From assembly GCA_035315065.1 (NCBI GenBank), contig DATFYM010000186.1:1-30317 (forward strand): DNA of 30,317 nucleotides. Reading direction: 5' to 3'. The position numbers and the translations under genes are program-made. The number at the start of each line of letters is the position of its first letter. Positions within the stretch are counted from its first letter, which is position 1. The DNA comes from DATFYM01 sp035315065. Lineage in GTDB: Bacteria; Acidobacteriota; Terriglobia; UBA7540. Below the pieces are notes generated by a model that worked only from the letters and a program-made list of their open reading frames with translations, was not told the DNA's origin and ran no database searches. This document shows positions 1 to 6,434 of this stretch, in pieces.

Positions 1-52
1 CCTGCACCACCTGCACTCTTTGATTTTCCAACTGAGGAATAGACTCAGTCAT
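1..52 (-). CDS. 5' end of a gene running off the left edge; possibly a PadR-family regulator
   Basis: A minus-strand reading frame starts with ATG at 52 behind AAGGAGG (56-62), only 3 nt from the start codon, and stays open to the window edge. The 17 visible residues (MTESIPQLENQRVQVVQ) are too few for a family call. They could lead into the QGTLDLLILK-type N-terminus of PadR regulators, which in Acidobacteriota often control MacB/FtsX permeases, but this is a guess from the last residues and from the palindrome immediately upstream (63-88). A TATATA -10 element (74-79) with TTTTGT 16 bp further up (96-101) could drive it. The gene is divergent from the lipoprotein gene at 366. Confidence 0.4.
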   Translation of the reverse strand, partial: MTESIPQLENQRVQVVQ

Positions 53-62
53 AGGCCTCCTT

Positions 63-88
63 ATCCTAACGTCTATATACGTTAGGAT
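63..88. promoter_or_regulatory. Perfect 9-bp inverted repeat, likely operator of the divergent region
   Basis: ATCCTAACG at 63-71 and CGTTAGGAT at 80-88 are perfect inverted copies around the 8-nt spacer TCTATATA. The spacer contains the TATATA box that would serve the minus-strand gene starting at 52, so a dimeric repressor bound here would cover its -10 element. An operator autoregulating the partial gene is the simplest reading. The site lies about 70 bp from the forward promoter at 157-185. Confidence 0.5.
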
Positions 89-156
89 TGATACCACAAA
101 AAAAGAAACTCTTCAATTCCAACTTCTATGTCGTGCACCCAATTGCCAGTCGGCGA

Positions 157-185
157 TTGACTTCCCCGACCCCACAACCTAAGAT
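157..185 (+). promoter_or_regulatory. Sigma70-type promoter for the lipoprotein gene
   Basis: TTGACT (157-162) and TAAGAT (180-185) are separated by exactly 17 bp, close to the sigma70 consensus. Transcription would start near 192 and leave an untranslated leader of about 170 nt before the gene at 366. I see no coding sequence in 53-365; the short frames there have no ribosome binding site or family features. Confidence 0.45.
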
Positions 186-365
186 GAGCAGGCGTGACGG
201 TAGTCCCGCGTGGCCTTCGTTCCGCCGCGGCGTCGCAAGAGGTTGGGGAAGCACTAACTCTACCGTTTGTGCGGGCACGCCGAATGGTGGTAATGGGCTC
301 CGATCAGTCGAAGCCCGCACCGAAGGAAACAAATCGAGCGCCTCTGCGTATATGGAGTCATGAAG

Positions 366-1115
366 ATGAACACACGGCCAAGAGTTCGGGGTCTGGCGAT
401 TGCACTCGTCGTGGTGGCGTGCGGCTTCGCCTGCACCATCAACGATAACGTGACCACCGGCGACCTGCGCACCGAGACGCAGTCCGTCGACCTGGGCGGC
501 GCCAAGTCGGTCCGCGTCGAGATCAAGATGGGGGCGGGCAAGCTCAAGGTGGGCAGCGGCGTGAAGGCGGCGAATGGACTGCTGGACGCGGAGTTCACCT
601 ATAACGTCCGGCGTTGGAAGCCGGAGGTTCATTACGCCCGGAACGGCGATCAAGGTCAGCTTACCATCGAGCAACCCGGCGATGGCGGTTCGCACGGCAA
701 TACCCGCTACGACTGGGACCTACGTCTCGCCAACAAAGTGCCCACGGAAATGAGCGTGAATATCGGTGCGGGGAAGGCCGACCTGATTCTGGGCGGCCTC
801 GCCCTGACCAACCTGGACGTCAATCTGGGTGCCGGCGAAACCAACGTCGACCTCACCGGCGACTGGAAGAATGATTTCAGCGGCCACATCAAGGGCGGCG
901 TGGGAAAGGCCACCATCAGGTTGCCGCGTGATGTCGGCGTGCGCGTCGAGGCCCGCGGCGGACTCGGCTCCATCGACGCCCACGATTTCAGGCGAGACGG
1001 CGACTACTACGTGAACGACGCTTACGGTAAATCGCCGGTCACCCTGCACGTTGACGTGGAGGGTGGCGTGGGTCAGATCGTGCTCGAACTGGGCGAGGCT
1101 CCACCCGTGGTGTAG
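366..1115 (+). CDS. Putative lipoprotein with LiaF/toast-rack-like beta repeats
   Basis: A 249-residue protein. The N-terminus has a basic stretch, a hydrophobic core (LAIALVVVACGFAC) and two cysteines that could carry a lipid; VVAC is the better lipobox. The mature part is made of short repeated beta modules with glycine-rich turns (MGAGKLKV, IGAGKADL, LGAGETNV, GGVGKATI, GGLGSI, GGVGQIVL). This is the look of the DUF2154/LiaF 'toast-rack' and DUF4097 adhesin-like beta-solenoid families. I chose ATG 366 rather than ATG 360 because GGAG (354-357) is 8 nt from the former and only 2 nt from the latter. A surface or envelope-stress role is inferred from family resemblance only. It converges on ackA, with a long inverted repeat between them. 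Confidence 0.7.
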   Translation: MNTRPRVRGLAIALVVVACGFACTINDNVTTGDLRTETQSVDLGGAKSVRVEIKMGAGKLKVGSGVKAANGLLDAEFTYNVRRWKPEVHYARNGDQGQLTIEQPGDGGSHGNTRYDWDLRLANKVPTEMSVNIGAGKADLILGGLALTNLDVNLGAGETNVDLTGDWKNDFSGHIKGGVGKATIRLPRDVGVRVEARGGLGSIDAHDFRRDGDYYVNDAYGKSPVTLHVDVEGGVGQIVLELGEAPPVV

Positions 1116-1119
1116 AAAA

Positions 1120-1192
1120 CAGTGGTTAGCGGCTAGTGGCTAGTGGCTAGTGCACTCTTCGCTAGCCACTAGCCACTAGCCACTAACCACTG
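1120..1192. repeat. Long inverted repeat built from a TAGTGGC heptamer
   Basis: The left arm (1120-1150) and right arm (1162-1192) are inverted copies with one mismatch, around an 11-nt loop. Each arm is a tandem of a GGCTAGT-type heptamer. It lies between two convergent genes and could act as a two-way terminator, but there is no T-run on either side. The right arm supplies the last codons and the stop of ackA. Confidence 0.8.
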
Positions 1193-2432
1193 CCTTTAGG
1201 AGTCGCCAGCACTCGCGCGCGATCTCCCAGTCCTCCTGCGCGCCGATGACGAAGACGCGTACGGCCGAGTCTGGCGCCGCGATGTCCTCGTCGCCGTGCG
1301 ATTGGGCGTTTTTCGCAGCGTCAATCTTAAGGCCGAGAAATCCAAATTCCTCGCTGGCAGCGGCCCGCACCTCCGGCGAATTCTCGCCGATCCCGGCGCT
1401 GAACACGAGAGCATCGATCCCGCCCAGCGAGGCCAGCATGGCGCCGATGTTCCGCCGCAGCACGTGAACGAACATCTCGAAGGCCAGCTTCGCGCGCGCG
1501 TTGCCCGCCTTCATGGCCGCTAATACCTGCCGCATGTCGCTCGACACGCCGGAAATGCCTAGCAGGCCCGACTCATGATTCAACACCTCGTCGAGCCTCG
1601 AGCCGGACCGACGCATGGTCCGCATGAGATAAGTGAGGATGCTCGGGTCCACCGAACCCGAGCGCGTGCCCATCATCAGCCCATCGAGTGGGGTAAACCC
1701 CATGGTGGTATCCACGCTGCGGCCGTTTCGGATCGCCGCCAGCGAGCAGCCGTTGCCCAGGTGGCACGTCACCAGGCGTAGCAAATCGAGATCTTTGCCC
1801 AGTAGCTGGGCGGTACGCTCGGCGCAATACCGGTGATTGGTGCCGTGAAATCCGTACCGGCGGATGCCAAGATCGAGCCAGCTATAGGGCCCCGGGTAAA
1901 CGGCCGCCGACATGGGCATGTGGGCGTGATAAGCCGTGTCGAACGCCACCACCTGGGGCACCGCGCCGAGGGTTTTCTCCACCACCTCGATGCCTTCCAA
2001 TTCGGCTTGATTGTGGAGCGGAGCAAAGGCCTCCAGCCGCTTGATCGCCGCCTTCACTGCGGGAGTCACCCGCGTGGGTTCGGAATAATCGCTGCCGCCG
2101 TGGACCACCCGGTGGCCCACCACGTCGATTTCGTGCGGACCGGAGACCACTGCCGCGGCCCCGCTCCAGAGCGAGGCCAGCATGTGCTCCGTCGCCTCGC
2201 GGCGGGAGCCGACGTCGGTCAAGCTTTCCGTCGCCGTGCCTCGGGCCTTCGTCCGGACCCTGGTCATGTGCGCAGATGATTCCCCGGTCTCTTGGTCGCG
2301 CGGATCGGCTACGCCATACTCCATCCGCACTTCCCAGATCGGTTCCAGCGGACGATCGGGCAGCGAGTCGCCAAGATCATAGAGGCTACTTTTCTGGCTG
2401 CTCGAACCGGCGTTGAGAACGAGGATCTTCAT
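1176..2432 (-). CDS. ackA: Acetate kinase
   Basis: A 418-residue member of the acetokinase family (ASKHA fold), near the family's usual 400. It interconverts acetyl phosphate + ADP and acetate + ATP in the cytoplasm. Visible signatures are LNAGSSS at the N-terminus (Asn7 and the phosphate loop), VGHRVVHGG, FDTAYHAHMP, YGFHGTNHRY (usually ...GTSH), HLGNGCS, GTRSGSVDP and SAGIGENSPEVR. No clear Shine-Dalgarno precedes ATG 2432. The last residues (VVSG) and the stop come from the heptamer repeat at 1120-1192, so the extreme C-terminus was probably altered by that repeat. The phosphoketolase gene upstream on the same strand supplies its substrate; no phosphotransacetylase is seen in the window. 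Confidence 0.96.
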   Translation of the reverse strand: MKILVLNAGSSSQKSSLYDLGDSLPDRPLEPIWEVRMEYGVADPRDQETGESSAHMTRVRTKARGTATESLTDVGSRREATEHMLASLWSGAAAVVSGPHEIDVVGHRVVHGGSDYSEPTRVTPAVKAAIKRLEAFAPLHNQAELEGIEVVEKTLGAVPQVVAFDTAYHAHMPMSAAVYPGPYSWLDLGIRRYGFHGTNHRYCAERTAQLLGKDLDLLRLVTCHLGNGCSLAAIRNGRSVDTTMGFTPLDGLMMGTRSGSVDPSILTYLMRTMRRSGSRLDEVLNHESGLLGISGVSSDMRQVLAAMKAGNARAKLAFEMFVHVLRRNIGAMLASLGGIDALVFSAGIGENSPEVRAAASEEFGFLGLKIDAAKNAQSHGDEDIAAPDSAVRVFVIGAQEDWEIARECWRLLKAVVSG

Positions 2433-2590
2433 AGATCAGGATTCAGGAGACCGTAGTCAGGAGTTAGAGTGGAGCACGACCTGCGACCCTGTCAAGCCGT
2501 AAACGGTAAGAACAGGCCGGGGTATTAGGCTCCCCATTTCCGGGCCGATCGCAACCATGTGACGAGAGGCTACCTACCACCTAACTTCTT

Positions 2591-2694
2591 TTTGTTTCAT
2601 AAAGATAGTGGGTTATCAGGCTATAACCAGCTTTGTTTTGATAGAGATAGTGGGACATTCCAGAGCTCTTCTTTGTTTTCATCAATATAGTGGG
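2591..2694. repeat. Three imperfect ~23-bp direct repeats every 40-42 bp
   Basis: Units at about 2591-2612, 2631-2654 and 2671-2694 share a TTTGTTT start and end in ATAGTGGG (GTGGG ends at 2612, 2654 and 2694). Between the first two, GGTTAT/ATAACC (2611-2628) forms a small hairpin. The units are AT-rich against a GC-rich background and lie in the noncoding stretch 2433-3220 between ackA and the GH1 stub. A fourth similar word (CTTTGTTTTC followed by AATATAGT) occurs in the rpoB-rpoC gap near 20266. Confidence 0.7.
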
Positions 2695-2758
2695 ACCTTC
2701 CTTCATTTTGACCCCCTCCGGCATTTATCCACTAGCCCGCTCGCCAAAAGCCCGGTCT

Positions 2759-2930
2759 TGGCTTCGTTTTTTCTGGCCACATCAAATCTAAAGGACTTGT
2801 TGGCTTCGTTTTGGCCTCGTTTCTCTGGGGCACATCAAATCTAAAGGACTTATTGGCTCCGTTTTGGCTTCGTTTTGGCTTCGTTCTAGAGGTCATATTA
2901 TTGATTATACAAGAGATCGCTGGCTTCGTT
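2759..2930 (+). repeat. Cluster of TGGCTTCGTT words with a duplicated 51-bp unit
   Basis: The word TGGCTTCGTT occurs exactly at 2759, 2801, 2865, 2876 and 2921, with one-base variants at 2812 and 2854. Within the cluster 2765-2815 and 2818-2868 are near-identical copies at an offset of 53 bp (core CACATCAAATCTAAAGGACT). The same word recurs at 20121, 26743 and 26797 in other intergenic gaps. The two overlapping forward frames across this stretch translate the repeats and have no protein family features. Function unknown. Confidence 0.75.
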
Positions 2931-3220
2931 TGGCCTTTTTTGCGTTTTCGTGTCGAGCGCTCCCTCGGCAGCCCGTCAATCTGGACGACTCAACCCACCT
3001 TGCCGCCGAAAATTCACTGCCCCCTCGGGGCCACCACGTTGCGCGCGTCTCGTCCATGTTCGTTCAGCCTCTACCCGGACCCAGGCCAGCCAAAACGCTC
3101 AACCGATCTGATTACCACCCGCAGCAGAAGCACCGCCCCTCAACCGGAGCAATCGTTAGACTCCAGCCCGATGCCACATCCTTAGCCTCGCTTTTCACTA
3201 TAACACATATATTCGACTAG
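2931..3220. other. Intergenic stretch with no recognisable gene
   Basis: Between the repeat cluster and the GH1 stub I see no credible coding sequence on either strand: the open frames lack ribosome binding sites and show no family pattern. It may be debris left when the rest of the glycoside hydrolase gene was lost, but no GH1 remnant is recognisable here. Confidence 0.5.
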
Positions 3221-3424
3221 TCAAGATAAATATTCGGTACCCACGTCGGTTGCAGCGTCCCAGATGAATCCGGCGGGGAAGCGCGCGCTGCCAATCTCAG
3301 CGGACGCGACCGCGCCCGGAACCTGCCCCGGAACGGCAGGCGCTCCATCGGCGAGTCCTCGGCTGCCCAGCCAAGCGCCACCCGCAGTGGCGAGCGAGTC
3401 CTCGAGAAACTGACGGCGGTCCAT
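3221..3424 (-). pseudogene. Truncated Tat-signal glycoside hydrolase (GH1-like) 5' fragment
   Basis: This 67-residue frame starts at ATG 3424 behind a good AGGAGGT (about 3433-3439). It begins with a Tat-like signal (DRRQFLEDSLATAGGAWLG). Near its end it reads FPAGFIWDAAT, which matches the N-terminal signature of family 1 beta-glucosidases (F-P-x-G-F-x-W-G-A-A-T). The frame then stops (TGA, 3221-3223) where several hundred residues of barrel should follow. Start signals are intact but the enzyme is missing, so this looks like a decayed gene. ATATTCG occurs directly repeated at 3209 and 3230 around the break. The GH1 assignment rests on about 11 residues. Confidence 0.5.
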
Positions 3425-3660
3425 CCCGAAGTACCTCCTGATGAAGCCCGCATTATCGCAATGCGCCTTGTATTCCTTTGCGACTACTTCTTTACCTCTT
3501 TGTGCGCCGCGAAGAATCTACCCGCCTGTGACCTGAGATTCTCCCCAGCGGGCATCGGAAGAGGAAGCTTAACACAGAGTTTGTGAGGCTCGCACAGGCC
3601 GGTTATCCGTTCGCGGCGCCGGCCTGGGCACTCAGCTTCAATGATCTCGGGCTGGCGTTC

Positions 3661-6072
3661 TTACTTCCTTAGCTCCATCCACTTCCAGTTCCGAATCTCC
3701 GGTAGGTCCTCGCCGTACTTGTCGATGTATCGCTTATGCTCGATCAGCTTGTCCTTGAGCTGCTGCTTCAGGTAGATGCCCTTGTCGCCGGTCTGCGGCA
3801 GGCGATCGATGGCGTCCATCACGAGGTGAAAGCGGTCCAGTTCATTCAGCACCGTCATGTCGAAGGGTGTGGTGATGGTGCCCTCTTCCTTGTAGCCGCG
3901 GACGTGGATGTTGTCGTGGTTGGTGCGGCGGTAGGTCAGCCGGTGGATCAACCACGGGTAGCCGTGGAAGGCGAAGATGACGGGCTTCGACTTGGTGAAG
4001 AGCTCGTCGAAAGCCATGTCGTTCAACCCGTGCGGGTGCTCGGTTTGTGGTTGTAGCTTCATGAGGTCGACGACGTTGACCACCCGGATTTTCAGTTCGG
4101 GAAGATGCTCGCGCAGAATGGAGACGGCGGCGAGCGTCTCCAGCGTGGGCACGTCGCCGCAGCAGGCCATGACCACGTCGGGCGCAACCGCCTGGTCGTT
4201 GCTGGCCCACTGCCAAATGCCGATTCCCTCGGTGCAGTGCTTGACGGCGGCGTCCATGTTCAGCCACTGCGGCGCCGGGTGTTTGCCCGCGATCACAACG
4301 TTGACGTAGTGGCGGCTGCGCAGGCAGTGGTCGATCACCGACAGCAGGCAGTTGGCATCCGGCGGAAGGTAAACGCGCACAACCTCGGCCTTCTTGTTGA
4401 CGACGACGTCAAGGAAGCCGGGGTCCTGGTGGGTGAAGCCGTTGTGATCCTGTCTCCAGACGTGCGAGGCCAGCAGGTAGTTTAACGAGGAAATCTTCCG
4501 CCGCCACGGGAGACCCAATGTCACCTTCAGCCACTTGGCGTGCTGGTTGAACATGGAATCCACGATGTGGATGAACGCCTCGTAGCAGTTGAAGAGCCCG
4601 TGCCGCCCGGTGAGCAGGTAGCCTTCCAGCCAGCCCTCGCACTGGTGCTCGCTGAGCATTTCCATCACACGGCCCTCCGGGGCGAGAAATTCATCGTTGG
4701 GCAGGGTGGCCGCGTCCCATTGGCGCTGGGTCACTTTAAAGAGGGCTTCCAGGCCGTTGGAGAGTGTCTCGTCCGGGCCCCAGACCCGGAAATTCCGCTT
4801 CTCGCTGTTCAACTTCGTCACATCGCGCAAAAAGGGCCCGAGTACGTGCGTGTCGCCGATGCCGGGCACCCCCGGCGAGGGTACGTCGGCCGCGTAATCG
4901 CAAAAATCCGGCATTCGCAGGTCGCGGAGCAGGATGCCGCCGTTCGCGTGGGGATTCGCGCCCATGCGCCGTTCGCCCTTGGGCGCGAGTTCGGCCAGTT
5001 CCGGTTTCAGGCGGCCCTGCTCATCGAAGAGCTCCTCCGGCCGGTAGCTCCTCAGCCAGTCTTCCAACTGCTTGAGGTGTTCGGGATGCGTGGCCGGGTC
5101 GGAGAGAGGCACTTGGTGCGAGCGGAAGGTGCCTTCGACCTGCAAACCATCGACCACCTTCGGCCCCGTCCAGCCCTTGGGGGAATTGAGGACGATCATC
5201 GGCCAGCGCGGACGCGCGAGGTTGCCGTGGACACGGGCGTCGTCCTGGATTTTCTTGATCTGCTCCACCACCGTGTCGAGCGCCTTGGCCATGGCCTGAT
5301 GCATCAATTCGGGCTCGTGACCCTCGACGAAGTAAGGCGTCCACCCGTAGCCGCGGAGCAACTGTTCCAATTCCTCATGAGTGATACGCGCGAGGACGGT
5401 GGGGTTGGCGATCTTGTAGCCGTTGAGGTGCAGGATGGGCAGCACGGCGCCGTCGGTGGCGGGATCGAGAAACTTGTTGGAATGCCACGCCGTGGCCAGC
5501 GGTCCCGTCTCCGCCTCGCCATCGCCGACGACGCAGGCGACCACGAGATCGGGATTGTCGAACACCGCCCCGAACGAATGGCTAAGTGAGTAGCCAAGTT
5601 CACCGCCCTCGTGGATGGAGCCCGGGGTCTCCGGCGCCGCGTGGCTGGGAATTCCTCCGGGAAAAGAAAATTGAATAAAGAGCTTCCGCAGCCCGGCCTC
5701 ATCCTGGCTGATGTTGGGATAGATCTCGCTATAAGTGCCCTCGAGGTAAGTGTTGCCTACGACGGCCGGGCCGCCGTGCCCGGGGCCGGAAACGTAAATC
5801 ATATCGAGGTCGTATTTCTTGATCACCCGGTTCAAGTGAACGTAAATGAAGTTCTGCCCTGGGGTCGTACCCCAGTGCCCCAGCAGCATGTGCTTCACGT
5901 CCGCCAAGGCCAGCGGCCGCTTCAGCAGCGGATTGTCGTAGAGATAAATCTGCCCGACCGAAAGATAGTTGGCGGCGCGCCAATAAGCGTTCATCAGGCG
6001 CAGTTCTTCTGGCGAAAGCGGATGGCTTGCGGTTTCGAGTACGGCTGTAGAGTCGGCGTTCCCGTCGGTCAT
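3661..6072 (-). CDS. xfp: Xylulose-5-phosphate/fructose-6-phosphate phosphoketolase
   Basis: An 803-residue thiamine-diphosphate enzyme of normal family length (about 790-820). It cleaves xylulose 5-phosphate (often also fructose 6-phosphate) with phosphate, giving acetyl phosphate and glyceraldehyde 3-phosphate (or erythrose 4-phosphate). Signatures include LGHWGTTPGQ (64-73), YVSGPGHGGP (93-102), EGGELGYSLSHSFG (155-168), GDGEAETGP (183-191, the metal/ThDP motif), HLNGYKIANP and, further on, GRHGLFNCYEAF and HQDPGF. The start at 6072 has GGGAGGG upstream. It is co-oriented with ackA, which would use its acetyl phosphate; the pair would make a phosphoketolase route to acetate and ATP. A GTAATGATTAC palindrome (6137-6147) lies in the upstream region. 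Confidence 0.97.
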   Translation of the reverse strand: MTDGNADSTAVLETASHPLSPEELRLMNAYWRAANYLSVGQIYLYDNPLLKRPLALADVKHMLLGHWGTTPGQNFIYVHLNRVIKKYDLDMIYVSGPGHGGPAVVGNTYLEGTYSEIYPNISQDEAGLRKLFIQFSFPGGIPSHAAPETPGSIHEGGELGYSLSHSFGAVFDNPDLVVACVVGDGEAETGPLATAWHSNKFLDPATDGAVLPILHLNGYKIANPTVLARITHEELEQLLRGYGWTPYFVEGHEPELMHQAMAKALDTVVEQIKKIQDDARVHGNLARPRWPMIVLNSPKGWTGPKVVDGLQVEGTFRSHQVPLSDPATHPEHLKQLEDWLRSYRPEELFDEQGRLKPELAELAPKGERRMGANPHANGGILLRDLRMPDFCDYAADVPSPGVPGIGDTHVLGPFLRDVTKLNSEKRNFRVWGPDETLSNGLEALFKVTQRQWDAATLPNDEFLAPEGRVMEMLSEHQCEGWLEGYLLTGRHGLFNCYEAFIHIVDSMFNQHAKWLKVTLGLPWRRKISSLNYLLASHVWRQDHNGFTHQDPGFLDVVVNKKAEVVRVYLPPDANCLLSVIDHCLRSRHYVNVVIAGKHPAPQWLNMDAAVKHCTEGIGIWQWASNDQAVAPDVVMACCGDVPTLETLAAVSILREHLPELKIRVVNVVDLMKLQPQTEHPHGLNDMAFDELFTKSKPVIFAFHGYPWLIHRLTYRRTNHDNIHVRGYKEEGTITTPFDMTVLNELDRFHLVMDAIDRLPQTGDKGIYLKQQLKDKLIEHKRYIDKYGEDLPEIRNWKWMELRK

Positions 6073-6176
6073 AGTTTGAAAGCCCTCCCAAGTTTAGATG
6101 CCGCAGACCCCTCGTGGTTACTCCTCAGGCTAACACGTAATGATTACAGTTTCGTTACAAGTGTGAGTTGCCTGGG

Positions 6177-6337
6177 AGCGCGGGCGTCCCGCCCGCTGTG
6201 TCGCAGGCACCCCTTTGCTGCTCTCAGGGCAGGCTCTGCCCGCGGGGTTCCGCTTGCCTCCACCGTTTCTCTCAAGCGGTTGGGCGATCCTTCACGGGAG
6301 CGGGACGCTCCGCCACAGCGGGCGAGACGCCCGCGCT
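6177..6337. repeat. MITE-like palindromic element
   Basis: Terminal inverted repeats of 24 bp (6177-6200 and 6314-6337, one mismatch) enclose about 113 bp. Each arm is itself a hairpin, GCGGGCG-TCC-CGCCCGC on the left, and further short palindromes lie inside (GGAGCG/CGCTCC near 6297-6311). It contains no real gene. It resembles the abundant GC-rich intergenic palindromes of Acidobacteriota, and it sits directly upstream of the ATPase cassette. Confidence 0.75.
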
Positions 6338-6422
6338 ACATCGCTTTCCTGGGGAGTTCGTGAGCGCTGTCGTCCACGCGTGGACACTCGACATTCCCGC
6401 TCAGCGCGCCCACAATCGTTGT

Positions 6423-6434
6423 ATCATACTTCCG
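6423..6434 (+). promoter_or_regulatory. Possible -10 element giving a leaderless transcript
   Basis: TATCAT (6423-6428) ends 5 nt before the GTG at 6434. A transcript starting about 6-7 nt downstream would begin at or next to the start codon. This would explain why no Shine-Dalgarno precedes that GTG. No convincing -35 element is visible at the expected position. Confidence 0.3.

Noticed and set aside
2591..2694. Possible CRISPR array
   Set aside because: Only three imperfect units, interunit spacing too short for spacers of normal length, and no cas genes in the window.
2608..3220. Forward frames of 78, 124 and 118 residues over the repeat cluster
   Set aside because: They translate the repeats (ASFW, LRFV, GFVW peptides), have no Shine-Dalgarno, and overlap each other in different frames.
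6215..6433. Longer N-terminus of the ATPase starting at 6215
   Set aside because: The extra 73 residues translate the palindromic element (GRDARATSLS-type peptide), and ATPase homology begins exactly at the GTG at 6434.
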